From contig NZ_AONQ01000038.1 of the NCBI RefSeq assembly GCF_000342045.1, positions 1-45,954 on the forward strand: 45,954 bases of DNA. The letters are read 5' to 3'. Below the pieces are notes generated by a model that saw only the letters and a program-made list of their open reading frames with translations, searched no databases and had not been told where the DNA came from. The position numbers and the translations under genes were made by a program. The first letter of the stretch is position 1. Every line of letters begins with the position of its first letter. This DNA is from Paramagnetospirillum caucaseum (GTDB taxonomy: Bacteria; Pseudomonadota; Alphaproteobacteria; Rhodospirillales; Magnetospirillaceae). Shown in pieces: positions 7,490 to 16,356 of this stretch.

Positions 7490-8365
7490 CTAGATCCGAT
7501 CCGTTGGCTTGGCACCAAGCAATCCCTGGGGACGCAGCACCATGACGATGAACACCATGACGAAGGGCACCGCGTCCTTGTACGCAGAAGAGACGTAACC
7601 GGCGGTCAACGCCTCGACCAACCCAAGGAGCAACCCTCCGAAGACAGCCCCGCTTCCGCTTCCCAACCCCCCGAGCGTGGCGGCGACAAACCCTTTGAGG
7701 CCAAGCATGATACCGGTGTCATAGGCGACGGTGGAGATCGGCGTGACCAGAATGCCGCCGAACGCGCCGATGAGCGCGGAGAGAATGAAGCTGAGTGTCA
7801 GGACACGGCGGACATCGATTCCCACCAACTGCGCCGCCAATCGGTCATAGGATGCCGCCAGCATCCCCTTGCCGAGTTGAGTGCGGCTGAAAAACAGCTT
7901 CAGCCCAACCACGATCAACGCGGAAACCGCCAGAACCCAAAGGCTTTGCGGCAGGATTGTCGCCCCCGCGATCTCGATCGGCTTGTCCGAGGAAAAATGC
8001 GGCAGGCCGTGATTGGCCTTGCCGAAGAATATCTCGGTCAACCCCCGCACGATCATCGACACCCCGATGGTGACGAGAATCAAGGTGGCAACCTCGGCGT
8101 CACGACATTGGCCAACAGCCAGCCGCTCCATCAGATATCCGATCAAGCCCGCGGCCATCACACCGACGATACAGGCGAGGGGCAGCGGGATGCCCGCACT
8201 CACAAGAACGGAGGCACACATGCCGCCGATCATGATGAATTCGCCTTGCGCGAAGTTAATCACGCCGCTGGCATTGAATATCATCGAGAAACCGAGCGCC
8301 GCCAGCGTGTATGTTGCGCCAAGCGTAATGCCTGATAAGATGAATTGAATAAATTCAGGCGACAT
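7490..8365 (-). CDS. livH: ABC transporter permease LivH
   Basis: 291 residues, the standard LivH length, with eight or so membrane segments. Conserved blocks: GATYTLAALGFSMIFNASG near the N-terminus, NFAQGEFIMIGG, and GGLGSGSGAVFGG near the C-terminus. It follows the substrate-binding protein gene by 76 bases. It pairs with LivM downstream. Confidence 0.92.
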   Translation of the reverse strand: MSPEFIQFILSGITLGATYTLAALGFSMIFNASGVINFAQGEFIMIGGMCASVLVSAGIPLPLACIVGVMAAGLIGYLMERLAVGQCRDAEVATLILVTIGVSMIVRGLTEIFFGKANHGLPHFSSDKPIEIAGATILPQSLWVLAVSALIVVGLKLFFSRTQLGKGMLAASYDRLAAQLVGIDVRRVLTLSFILSALIGAFGGILVTPISTVAYDTGIMLGLKGFVAATLGGLGSGSGAVFGGLLLGLVEALTAGYVSSAYKDAVPFVMVFIVMVLRPQGLLGAKPTDRI

Positions 8366-8441
8366 CTTCGCCCCCTCTCACGCAAACCTCCTTGCACCAT
8401 CAATGATGCTTAACGGCACAAGGAGGCGGTTACGGGATGAA

Positions 8442-9593
8442 TTATTTTGCCAGCGTCCAGCCGCCATTCTTGATCTGGACCATTTTCAGACCAGACGAGT
8501 CGATGCCAAGATGATCCTGGGGCGACATGGTCACGATTCCGCTGGTGTCGGGGAAATCCTTGGTATTTTCCAGGGCATCCCGAACCTTGGCCTTGTCCGT
8601 CGAACCCGCCCGCGTGACGGCGTTCACCCAAAGCAGCCAGGCGTCACGGGCATAGGCGCCAAACGTGGACGGCGGAGTTTTGAAGCGCGCCTCGAAAGCC
8701 TTGGCATACTCCGCCGACAGTGCCTTCTGGGGATCGCTATCGGGAAGAACTTGGGCCACGATCACCGCCGGCGACGGCATACGTACCCCTTCCGACGCGG
8801 CACCGGTCAGGTTCAGGTATTCCTGGGAGGCCGACCCATGACCCTCATAGTGAGGCAGGGTCATTCCCAACTGCGCCATGCCCTTGGCAACGACGATGGG
8901 ACCCTGGCCGAAACTGGAGACGAACAGGGCCTGCACGGCCGGGTTATTCTTGATTTTCGCCAACTGGGCGGTGACGTCGGTATCTTTGACGTTGAATGTT
9001 TCGTCGGCGATGATGGAGACGCCGTACTTCCCGGCGACCGCCAAGGTCTCCTTGCGGCTTGACTGGCCGTAGCCGGTGGTGTCGGCGAGCAGGGCAATGG
9101 ACTTGTAGCCACGCCCGGCCATGTCCTGTAGGGCTCGTTCCGACGCCATGCGATCATCATGAGAGACCTTGAAGAGCCACTTCTTCACCGGATCGACGAT
9201 GACCCTGGCCCCCCCAAGGGAAATGAATGGAATCTCGGCTCGTTCCACCAGCGAGTACATGGCCATCGTCGCGCCGGTCGTGGTGCCTCCGATCAGCATG
9301 TCCACCTTTTCATCCTCAATCAGGCGCTTCACGAAGCCATTGGCCTTGCCGGGATCACTGCCATCATCGAACTGGATCAAGGCCACGCGACGCCCCAGCA
9401 ATCCGCCGGCCTTGTTGGTCTCATCAACCATCATCTGAAGGGTTTGCGCTTCCGGTTCCCCCAGCGGAGCGGCACCACCGGTCAGGGAAAGCACGGCCCC
9501 CACCTTGATTGGTTCCGCCGCAATGGCTTGATTCACGCCCGCGACCACCAAGGCGGCCAAGGCAACACCAAAGGCAATTGTTGATTTTCGCAT
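8442..9593 (-). CDS. Periplasmic substrate-binding protein, LivK/aromatic-acid type
   Basis: 383 residues with a Sec signal peptide (MRKSTIAF then a hydrophobic stretch ending AIAAEP, cleavage near residue 25). The mature part starts IKVGAVLSLTGGAAPLG, typical of type I periplasmic binding proteins (peripla_BP_6) that serve Liv transporters, many of which take aromatic acids. It captures the ligand in the periplasm for the LivHMGF complex encoded directly downstream. The 46-base gap before it, after the MoeA-like gene, and a CTCC/GGAG-rich leader suggest that it is read as part of the same transcript. Confidence 0.9.
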   Translation of the reverse strand: MRKSTIAFGVALAALVVAGVNQAIAAEPIKVGAVLSLTGGAAPLGEPEAQTLQMMVDETNKAGGLLGRRVALIQFDDGSDPGKANGFVKRLIEDEKVDMLIGGTTTGATMAMYSLVERAEIPFISLGGARVIVDPVKKWLFKVSHDDRMASERALQDMAGRGYKSIALLADTTGYGQSSRKETLAVAGKYGVSIIADETFNVKDTDVTAQLAKIKNNPAVQALFVSSFGQGPIVVAKGMAQLGMTLPHYEGHGSASQEYLNLTGAASEGVRMPSPAVIVAQVLPDSDPQKALSAEYAKAFEARFKTPPSTFGAYARDAWLLWVNAVTRAGSTDKAKVRDALENTKDFPDTSGIVTMSPQDHLGIDSSGLKMVQIKNGGWTLAK

Positions 9594-9640
9594 GACACTG
9601 TCCTCCCCATTCCGATTAAAGGTCTGTCAGACGTTCTTAT

Positions 9641-10684
9641 TCATCTAGATGATTGTTCTTGTTGTTGTTCTAATGTACTTGCAGTCAATGATGGGCATTG
9701 CTTGAGCAGACCGCCGACGCCCATGTCCATGATGTCGCTGGCCGTGACGGCGAGTCCGGCAAGCACCCGCCGCAGAACCAAATCCAGGCCGTTGAGGCTG
9801 GGGGACCGGGCGCAGCCGGGAAGGTCGATCACCGGCACCTGACCGACATGGCCCAAAAGCAGGAGGTTGCCGGGGTCCGCCGGCATGCCGAAATGGTCGA
9901 TGCCGCCACCCGCCCCTAGAATGGCGGCGGGCACGATATCGCGGCGATCAACGGTGGCCGAGGCACCGGAAATCAGCAGCAACGAGCACCCTTCGTCCAG
10001 GACCCGCCCGATCTCCACTGCCAGGGCCTCTGCATCGTGGTTACAGCGCCTCTCCGAAAGCCAAACACTGCCCAGCGCTTCAATGCGGCTCCGATTTGCG
10101 GCGGCGGCGCTCTGGAGAACACTTTCACGGGTTCCGGCAAGGGTGGTCTGGATCATCGCCACCTTATGCGGGATAAAGGGCCTCACCGAGATGGCAGGCT
10201 CCCCCGCCGAGGCAAAGTCCCGGCAAAGGTCTATCACTCGCCGCTCCACGGCGAACGGGATGATCTTGAGCGTCGCCACAACTTGGCCCGGTTCCACGAT
10301 CATCCACGGCTCGGCCGTCGCCACCGTTACGCCCTCATGGATCCGATTGAAGGCGCCGATCCGTTCGCGATTAATAATGAGCAGGCCATGGGCTTCCGCC
10401 AGCAAGTTACTGCGACCGGTCAGGGCCTCGCTGCGGCCGACATTGGCTCCGACCAGGACGTCGGCCACGGAATCGGCCGCCGCGTTCTCGTCAACGTCGC
10501 CGGCCTCAAGACGCGCACCGGTGATACGATGGATGTCCGCCGCAGTCAGCGCGGCGATATCGCCGGCACAGAGGGTGCGCCCCTTCCTTATCGACCGTCC
10601 ATTGGGGATCGATTCGGAGAGGTGAATCGAATAGGCGAGCACCACCCCCTCGGCCGCCTCGATCGGAAAGTCGCCAAAGATCAT
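9641..10684 (-). CDS. MoeA/MocA-like molybdopterin-binding protein without transferase domain
   Basis: 347 residues. Conserved segments (FPIEAAEGVVLAYSIHL, ALTGRSNLLAEAHGLL, ATLKIIPFAV, GASATVDRRDIVPAAI, GGGIDHFGMPADPGNLLLLG, GVGGLLK) match the N-terminal molybdopterin-binding half of an alphaproteobacterial protein that normally continues into a MobA/MocA-type nucleotidyltransferase. That second half is missing here. Such proteins load or mature the molybdenum cofactor of xanthine-dehydrogenase-family enzymes (family knowledge). Its presence fits the molybdenum hydroxylase at 17968-21706, so it is probably a dedicated cofactor insertase or nucleotide-donor partner. It ends with a Gln/Ser-rich tail. 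Confidence 0.8.
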   Translation of the reverse strand: MIFGDFPIEAAEGVVLAYSIHLSESIPNGRSIRKGRTLCAGDIAALTAADIHRITGARLEAGDVDENAAADSVADVLVGANVGRSEALTGRSNLLAEAHGLLIINRERIGAFNRIHEGVTVATAEPWMIVEPGQVVATLKIIPFAVERRVIDLCRDFASAGEPAISVRPFIPHKVAMIQTTLAGTRESVLQSAAAANRSRIEALGSVWLSERRCNHDAEALAVEIGRVLDEGCSLLLISGASATVDRRDIVPAAILGAGGGIDHFGMPADPGNLLLLGHVGQVPVIDLPGCARSPSLNGLDLVLRRVLAGLAVTASDIMDMGVGGLLKQCPSLTASTLEQQQEQSSR

Positions 10685-10755
10685 CGGCTTCGCTCCCTAA
10701 ATCCTCCGAATGGCGCAGCAGTGACCTCTCGCACTCCATCGCCGCCCGGTCCGGG

Positions 10756-11169
10756 TCAGCTCAGCATCACCCTTGCCGACCCCGCCAAGGTCTTCTCGCC
10801 CCGGCTGTTCCAGGCTTCGAGTTCCAGGTCGACCAGGTTCTCCCCACCCTCCTGGCACTTTCCGACCACCTTGCCGCGACAGATGATCGCGTCTCCGGGG
10901 TAGTTCATGGCGGCGAAGCGCGTGGCGAAGCTCCGCAGGTTCTTTTGCGGAACCCAGCCGGTCACCAGCTGGCCGAGGACCGCCATGGACAACATGCCGT
11001 GGATGATGGCGCCAGGCAGGCCGCTCGCCTTGGCGGCGTCCTCATCGACATGGATCGGGTTGTGGTCGCCGGAGGCTCCGGCGAACAGCGCCAGCTGCGT
11101 GCGCGTCACCGGCGGGCAGGTGAATTCGGGCAACACCTCGCCAATTTCCACTTCATCAAATCGTTTCAT
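10756..11169 (-). CDS. MaoC-like (R)-specific enoyl-CoA hydratase subunit
   Basis: 137 residues, one hot-dog fold. The hydratase motif Asp35-x4-His40 (GDHNPIH) is intact, followed by GAIIHGMLSMAVLG. The start at ATG 11169 is chosen because it gives a standard MaoC length; a longer frame runs back into the upstream gene. The neighbour directly upstream is a partner hot-dog protein without a full motif, so the pair probably forms a heterodimeric hydratase. Expected role: hydration of 2-aminocinnamoyl-CoA to the 3-hydroxyacyl-CoA used by the SDR. Confidence 0.85.
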   Translation of the reverse strand: MKRFDEVEIGEVLPEFTCPPVTRTQLALFAGASGDHNPIHVDEDAAKASGLPGAIIHGMLSMAVLGQLVTGWVPQKNLRSFATRFAAMNYPGDAIICRGKVVGKCQEGGENLVDLELEAWNSRGEKTLAGSARVMLS

Positions 11170-11179
11170 TTCCGATTCC

Positions 11180-11629
11180 TCAACCATTGCGAACGACAAT
11201 GACCGTACGCAAGTCACAGACATGGCTGCCAAGCTGATTTTTGATTTCAGTCTTGGTGACAATGAAGGTGAGGGCGCCGCCTTTCTTGTCATATGACTCG
11301 GCCACTGTTTGCTGCCCCGTGATGGTGTCCCCGGCGCAGATGTCATCGTGGTAGATGAATTCCTGCTCGCCGTGCACCGTGCGGGTTTTGTCGATGCCAA
11401 GCTGGTCCAGCACCATGAACGATTGATTGGCGTCCATGGCGATGGTGAAGCCAAAGGTCGGCGGCGCGACAATGCCGCGATGGCCTGCCGCGCGCGCGGC
11501 CGCCTCACTGAAATGGATGGGATCGCTCGCGCCGATCGAGCGCGCGAAGAACGCCACGCGCCCCTTTTCGACCTCGATACTGAACGGGTCGAAAACCTTG
11601 CCGACGATGTCCTTCACAGCCATGCCCAC
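11180..11629 (-). CDS. FAS1-like/MaoC N-terminal dehydratase domain protein
   Basis: 149 residues matching the MaoC_dehydrat_N/FAS1-like hot-dog family: FSIEVEKGRVAFFARSIG, then SDPIHFSEAAARAAG and PPTFGFTIAMD. The catalytic D-x4-H spacing is not intact (Asp36 and His39), so it is probably the structural half of a two-subunit hydratase with the next gene, 10 bases downstream. It is the first gene of the 11629-4400 unit, and the perfect palindrome lies 60-90 bases before its start. Confidence 0.85.
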   Translation of the reverse strand: MGMAVKDIVGKVFDPFSIEVEKGRVAFFARSIGASDPIHFSEAAARAAGHRGIVAPPTFGFTIAMDANQSFMVLDQLGIDKTRTVHGEQEFIYHDDICAGDTITGQQTVAESYDKKGGALTFIVTKTEIKNQLGSHVCDLRTVIVVRNG

Positions 11630-11684
11630 GCTTGCCTCCCTGGTAATTGCCGGACCACCGGCGTCGAGTTGAAGGCTACCCCTG

Positions 11685-11719
11685 TTTTACACAAACGTAA
11701 AGATATTTTACGTTTGTGT
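11685..11719. promoter_or_regulatory. Perfect 13-bp inverted-repeat operator
   Basis: ACACAAACGTAAA (11689-11701) and its exact reverse complement (11707-11719) flank GATAT. Each arm also contains a TTTAC-N6-GTAAA-like inner palindrome. It sits 60-90 bases upstream of the first gene of the 11629-4400 unit and just after the long 30441-11806 unit. The same arm recurs at 1656 and, inverted, at 32905. Confidence 0.7.
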
Positions 11720-11805
11720 GGGTTTCGGCATACCGTATCGGACGCCCATTCCCAGGACGGGTACCCACGCCAATTCCCGTGCTATCACCTCGTCCTTTTA
11801 ATCCG

Positions 11806-12729
11806 TCATCCCAATCGCTTCGCCAGATCCGCAGAGACCTCGGCGATGCGACGGAAGGGAGGCTCGAAGGGCGCGAGACCCAGGTTATCCACGCGCCTCA
11901 GCCCTTCGCGTCCAAATCTCTCACGTATTGTCTCGGCCAGATATTGCTCGGCCTGGGCATGCCGGATTGCGGCAAGATTTCCGTCAAATGCCAGAGAAAC
12001 GGCGTGTTCGTTGATGGCGGCCGCCAGTGAGGCAATCCCCGTGCCATGCTCCGCCGACACCGGCAGGACCGGCACCGTCCAACCATCCCGGGCCACGGAC
12101 ATGTGCAGGGCGCCGGAGACGTCGGAAAGGGCTCGGGTGGCGGCCTCTTTCATGTCGGACTTGGTGACGACGACAATGTGGGGGATCTCGACAATTCCGG
12201 ATTTCATGAACTGCAGGCTGTCGCCCGATCCCGGCTGGACGCAGAAAATCACCGTATCGGTAATATTCGCGACATCAACTTCTGACTGCCCCACACCCAC
12301 CGTCTCAATCAGGACATAGTCATAGCAAGCCCGCATCAATATCATTGCGGGGACGGTCAGTGCCGCCAGGCCACCCAGACGATCCCGTGCCGCCATTGAA
12401 CGGACGAAAACCCCGGTATCCGTCGGGTCGATGGCCAGACGTGTCCGATCCCCCAACAGAGCCCCCCCGGTGCGGCGCGAGGACGGATCGACCGCGATGC
12501 AGGCAACGGTTTTCCCGGCCCCCCGCCACGCGCCGATCAACGCACTCATCAACGTCGACTTTCCGACGCCGGGCGGGCCGGTCATCCCGACGACATGGGC
12601 GCGCGGCTGCTGATAAGCCGCGGACAGAAGGGTGAACGTGTTCTCGTCCTCGGCGGCCCTTTCCAACCGTTCCAGCGCCGCCGACAGATCGGCTTTCGTC
12701 TTGAGACCAGAGAGTGCTGAATCGGGCAT
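11806..12729 (-). CDS. meaB: MeaB/ArgK-family GTPase, chaperone for the B12 mutase
   Basis: 307 residues with Walker A GPPGVGKST, VDPSSRRTGGALLGDRTR, ETVGVGQSEVDVA and the guanine-specificity motif TKSD. This is the G3E GTPase family that protects and reloads adenosylcobalamin-dependent acyl-CoA mutases (family knowledge). It ends the long leftward run. Its presence in the same unit as a separate-subunit mutase (21828-23833) supports a dedicated chaperone. Length is close to that of MeaB (about 320). Confidence 0.9.
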   Translation of the reverse strand: MPDSALSGLKTKADLSAALERLERAAEDENTFTLLSAAYQQPRAHVVGMTGPPGVGKSTLMSALIGAWRGAGKTVACIAVDPSSRRTGGALLGDRTRLAIDPTDTGVFVRSMAARDRLGGLAALTVPAMILMRACYDYVLIETVGVGQSEVDVANITDTVIFCVQPGSGDSLQFMKSGIVEIPHIVVVTKSDMKEAATRALSDVSGALHMSVARDGWTVPVLPVSAEHGTGIASLAAAINEHAVSLAFDGNLAAIRHAQAEQYLAETIRERFGREGLRRVDNLGLAPFEPPFRRIAEVSADLAKRLG

Positions 12730-12756
12730 CTCGCATCCTCTTTCTTGTATATGGCG

Positions 12757-14211
12757 TCAGGCGGTTTGAGAATATTCCCTGGCCGCCTGATAAACGGGGA
12801 TTGCCGGCTCGATCACCACGCTGTTTGACGGTGGGCTGACCTGTCCGGAGGCGCCGCACGCACGCACGTAGTAGTGATAGCGGATGCCGCCAAGAATGTT
12901 GCCGTCGGTCCAGTTGGTTATCTTGAGCGCGTCCTCGATCTGAACCGCGCCGTCATCGTCGGCACGGTAGACTTCATAGCGGACGGCTCCCTCCACCTTA
13001 TCCCAACGCAACTTCGCCTTTCCGCCGTCGAGCGTCACGGTCAGGCCGCCCCTGCCCTCGCCCCACGACAGGGCACCGGCATTGGGATCGATCATCGGGG
13101 CCTGGATCTCTCCCTTGGGCCACAGGAAGCAGACCACTTTCTTGTGAGCGCCATCGAGCGCCTTGCAGACATTGCAATAGTCGCAGGCGATCAGCTGATC
13201 ATCGCGGCCTGCGCGGACCTTCTTCACCCAATCCGGGTCGGCGAGGAGACCGCGGGCAATTCCGATGAAATCACATTTGCCGTCAACCAGCGCCTTTTCG
13301 GCGACGGCGGGCGTCGACAGCTTGCCGGCCGCGGCCACCGGCAGATCGTACCCCTTCTCCATGAGGAAGGCCTTGATATCCGAAACAAGATCAACATGAA
13401 GACCCGGTGGAAACAGGCTGCCGGGCATGCATCTTTCGCCGGAATATCCGGTATAGGGGTGCGGAACCTGTCCGGGGATGTGTTCCGCATCCTCCAGCTT
13501 GCCGCCGACCGACAGCGACAGGTAGTCGAAGCCAAGCTGGGCGAGCCGAAGGGCGATGAGTTTCGTGTCGCTGGCGGTATTGCCCCCCTTGATGAATTCA
13601 TCGGCGAGGAACCGGACACCGACGGGAAAGTCGCGCCCGACCTTCCTGCGCACATCCTCCATCACCCGACCGATGACATGCAGGCGTCCTTCGAGGGAGT
13701 CGCCGCCATATCGGTCCGTCCTGGTGTTGCGCCGGGACATGAAGGATGCCAGCGTGTAGGCGTGGGCCGAGTGGATTTCGGCGCCATCGAAACCGGCCTC
13801 GCGGGCGCGGCGCACAGCGTCGCCGAATTGTCCGATGATCGCCTCGATATCCTCGTCGGACAGCATGTCGACCGTCTGACGCCAGCCACTTTTCGAGATT
13901 TTCATAAAGTGGATGATCTGGGGGACGACCATGGAGTCCGATGTGTCGTGAATCCGCCTGACCATGTCGGCAAGGCCGGGGACGAACTTGTCATCGGAAA
14001 TCCGCAGGAGGGGGCCAGAATTGGAGTGATGGATCGCCATCGCCTCGACCACGATCAATCCGACTCCGCCTTCAGCATAACGGACGTAGCGATCACTAAT
14101 TTCCTGGGTGACCCAACCTTCCTCATCGGCCAGCCGCGTCACCATGGCCGGGGCCATGACCCGGTTGGGCAGCACCATGCCGTTAATGTCGAGGGGTTCG
14201 AGCAGCTTCAT
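12757..14211 (-). CDS. Old-Yellow-Enzyme-type flavin/4Fe-4S oxidoreductase with FN3-like C-terminus
   Basis: 484 residues. Residues 1-340 form an FMN-binding barrel of the OYE/2,4-dienoyl-CoA reductase family (PNRVMAPAMVT, AEIHSAHAYTLASFMSRR, GYSGERCMPG). Cys343, Cys346, Cys349 and Cys361 give the CxxCxxC-x11-C cluster motif of Fe-S members of the family. In those members a FAD/NAD(P)H-binding half of about 300 residues follows; here there is instead a domain of about 90 residues (392-478) with fibronectin-III features (LRWDKVEGAVRYEVYR, YHYYVRACGASG). There is no signal peptide, so the FN3-like domain is cytoplasmic. The paralogue at 31443-32903 has the same architecture. Electrons must come from a partner. 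Possible role: reduction of an aminoaromatic CoA thioester (inference). Confidence 0.85.
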   Translation of the reverse strand: MKLLEPLDINGMVLPNRVMAPAMVTRLADEEGWVTQEISDRYVRYAEGGVGLIVVEAMAIHHSNSGPLLRISDDKFVPGLADMVRRIHDTSDSMVVPQIIHFMKISKSGWRQTVDMLSDEDIEAIIGQFGDAVRRAREAGFDGAEIHSAHAYTLASFMSRRNTRTDRYGGDSLEGRLHVIGRVMEDVRRKVGRDFPVGVRFLADEFIKGGNTASDTKLIALRLAQLGFDYLSLSVGGKLEDAEHIPGQVPHPYTGYSGERCMPGSLFPPGLHVDLVSDIKAFLMEKGYDLPVAAAGKLSTPAVAEKALVDGKCDFIGIARGLLADPDWVKKVRAGRDDQLIACDYCNVCKALDGAHKKVVCFLWPKGEIQAPMIDPNAGALSWGEGRGGLTVTLDGGKAKLRWDKVEGAVRYEVYRADDDGAVQIEDALKITNWTDGNILGGIRYHYYVRACGASGQVSPPSNSVVIEPAIPVYQAAREYSQTA

Positions 14212-14323
14212 CGCATGATCCTCTTGCAGATATCTGGAAGGCCGTCCAAATCCGACGGCGCGAATTTCTTTGACCGGGTCCCGCCGTCGTCTCGGCGACA
14301 GCGGAACCCCGGCCGGGCTTCCA

Positions 14324-15151
14324 TCACATCACGAAGCCACCTGCGGCCAGCAGGATCTCACCGCTGACGTAATCGGATTCGGGAATGCAGAACATGTAGA
14401 CGGCTCCGGCCGCATCCTCCGGTGCACCGGCCCGCCCCAGCGGGATTGCCTTGAGCGACGCCTCGATCATCTCCGGCTGAAGTCCCATCCGAATTTCGCG
14501 GCCACCGATATTCGCGACCTCCTGCCCGGACCCGATCGGCTTGGTGATGCGTGTCTGAATCATGCCGAACGCGACGCAATTGACGGTCACGTTGTAACGG
14601 CCCCATTCCTTGGCCAGCGTCTTCGTCATGCCGATCAGGGCCGTCTTGCCGGCGGCATAGCCCATCTGTCCGGCGTTCCCGCAGACACCGCCGATGGAGG
14701 AGACGTTGACCACCTTGCGGGTGACCACGCGTCCCTGCTCCTTCTCGGCCTTGGCATTGGCCCGGATGAATTCGGAGGCGGCGCGCAGAATCCGGAACGG
14801 GGCCGTGGCATGGACATCGATCATCGCGTACCACTGCTCGTCGGTCATCTTCTGGATGACGCTGTCCCAGGCATAGCCGGCATTGTTGACGATGATGTCG
14901 AGACCGCCGAACGCCTCCACCGCGGTGGACACGAAACGGGTGCCGAAATCGGGCGCGGTGACATCGCCCATGCAGATCTCGGCCTTTCCACCAGCCTGAC
15001 GGATCAACGCGGCGGTCTCGTTGACAGGATCGGCATCAAGATCGTTCAGGACCACCTTGGCCCCTTCGCCAGCCAGCTTGAGCGCGATGGCGCGGCCGAT
15101 TCCACGTCCGGAACCGCTGACGATGGCGACCTTGTCGTGAAGCTTGCTCAT
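14324..15151 (-). CDS. Short-chain dehydrogenase/reductase (3-hydroxyacyl-CoA type)
   Basis: 275 residues with the cofactor motif GSGRGIGR, NNAG, catalytic Ser in NVSSIGG and Tyr-x3-Lys in GYAAGK. The start at 15151 is preferred for its GGAG five bases upstream. An alternative start six codons earlier would overlap the CoA-transferase stop by ATGA. Classical SDRs in beta-oxidation-type aromatic pathways oxidise 3-hydroxyacyl-CoA with NAD. Here that would be 3-(2-aminophenyl)-3-hydroxypropionyl-CoA. A loop near residues 190-215 is longer than in FabG-type enzymes. Confidence 0.85.
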   Translation of the reverse strand: MSKLHDKVAIVSGSGRGIGRAIALKLAGEGAKVVLNDLDADPVNETAALIRQAGGKAEICMGDVTAPDFGTRFVSTAVEAFGGLDIIVNNAGYAWDSVIQKMTDEQWYAMIDVHATAPFRILRAASEFIRANAKAEKEQGRVVTRKVVNVSSIGGVCGNAGQMGYAAGKTALIGMTKTLAKEWGRYNVTVNCVAFGMIQTRITKPIGSGQEVANIGGREIRMGLQPEMIEASLKAIPLGRAGAPEDAAGAVYMFCIPESDYVSGEILLAAGGFVM

Positions 15152-15165
15152 GTTTTCTCCAATTC

Positions 15166-16356
15166 TCATGCGGGAATGACGCCGGCAGCGGCCAGGGCCT
15201 CAAGCTGCTCGGCGGTGAAATTTGCCTCTGACAACACGGAGTGCGTGTTCTCTCCATATCGAGGGGCAAAGGCGAAATGACTGCCGCCGTCGAGATCGAC
15301 GGCAGCCGGCGGCAAGCGCAAGACCCGGCCGTCCGGCATGGTGGTGGTCGTCAACCGCGACGCCACCGCCGGCATTTCGGCCACCTGCCGGATATCTTGA
15401 ATCTGTGCATGGGGAATAGTTGCGCCCCCCAGGTCGGACATCAGTTCCGCCGTGGCGTGGCCGACCGTGACGGCCGCGATATCCCGGTTGATCGCGGCGC
15501 GCTCGATGTGGCGCCCCTCGTTGGTGCGCCGCAGCTCGTTCGCTATTCCAGCAAACTTTGGGATCTCTGTGAGACGCCGCCATTGCAGATCGTTGCCGAT
15601 GGCCATGTAGATCAAGCCGTCCGCCGTGGGATAGGCGTTCGAGGGAATGAACTTTCGATGTTCATTGCCACAGCGCCCGACCTCCGTCGGGTCATGCTCG
15701 AAATTGAGGAGCGGCAAAGTCGTCACCAGCCAGGAGGCAGCCGCTTGCAGCATGGACACATGAATCGCCCGCCCCTGACCGGTTTCGTGACGATCAAGCA
15801 AGGCCGCCATCACCGAGGCGTAGACCTCGTCACCGGCTTTCAGGTCGATCAGGGGAATGCCCGACAACATGGGCGGGCCGTCGTGTTCACCGGTCAGCGC
15901 CATGAAGCCGGCCAGCGCCTGAATCGCCGGATCGTAGCCGGGAACGTCGGGATAATCGGGCCCCATCGCCGAGATGCCCGCCCAGATCAGGTCGGGCTTG
16001 AACGCGCGCAAGGTCTGGTAATCGATGCCCAGATCGGCGTAACGCCTGGGCAGGATGTTGCAGCAAAAGACATCGGCATCCAGTTCGGCGATCAGCTGGC
16101 CAAGCACGCGCCGGCCTTCGGGACATTTGAGGTCGAGCGCGATGGATTCCTTGCCGACATTCTGGGCGATGAAATAGGACCGCCGGTCGTCCTCGGCCAC
16201 CCGTCGGCCGATATAGCGGTTGGGGTCGCCGGGAAGACCCGTCGAGAAGGGCATGGCTTCGATCCTGATCACCCGCCACCCCCGATGAACGAAGCGGAGG
16301 GTGGCATGCGGCAGGGACAATGCCTGCTCCAGCGAGATGATCGTACGCCGTTTCAT
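15166..16356 (-). CDS. Class III CoA-transferase (CaiB/BaiF family), second copy
   Basis: 396 residues. The catalytic aspartate is expected at Asp171 in [10 protein letters not shown]. The CoA-binding N-terminal region contains [17 protein letters not shown]. It is very similar to the gene upstream along its whole length, so the pair is a tandem duplication. Its start overlaps the previous stop by ATGA (16353-16356), indicating coupled translation and probably a heteromeric enzyme like benzylsuccinate CoA-transferase BbsEF. The iaa cluster of Aromatoleum encodes a phenylsuccinate-type CoA-transferase. Proposed role: placing CoA on (2-aminophenyl)succinate from succinyl-CoA, or moving it between the two carboxyl groups. 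Confidence 0.88.
   Translation of the reverse strand: MKRRTIISLEQALSLPHATLRFVHRGWRVIRIEAMPFSTGLPGDPNRYIGRRVAEDDRRSYFIAQNVGKESIALDLKCPEGRRVLGQLIAELDADVFCCNILPRRYADLGIDYQTLRAFKPDLIWAGISAMGPDYPDVPGYDPAIQALAGFMALTGEHDGPPMLSGIPLIDLKAGDEVYASVMAALLDRHETGQGRAIHVSMLQAAASWLVTTLPLLNFEHDPTEVGRCGNEHRKFIPSNAYPTADGLIYMAIGNDLQWRRLTEIPKFAGIANELRRTNEGRHIERAAINRDIAAVTVGHATAELMSDLGGATIPHAQIQDIRQVAEMPAVASRLTTTTMPDGRVLRLPPAAVDLDGGSHFAFAPRYGENTHSVLSEANFTAEQLEALAAAGVIPA

Noticed and set aside
12757-14211. Ordinary 2,4-dienoyl-CoA reductase
   Set aside because: The protein is about 190 residues too short and lacks the FAD/NAD(P)H-binding half; the C-terminal domain is of another kind.
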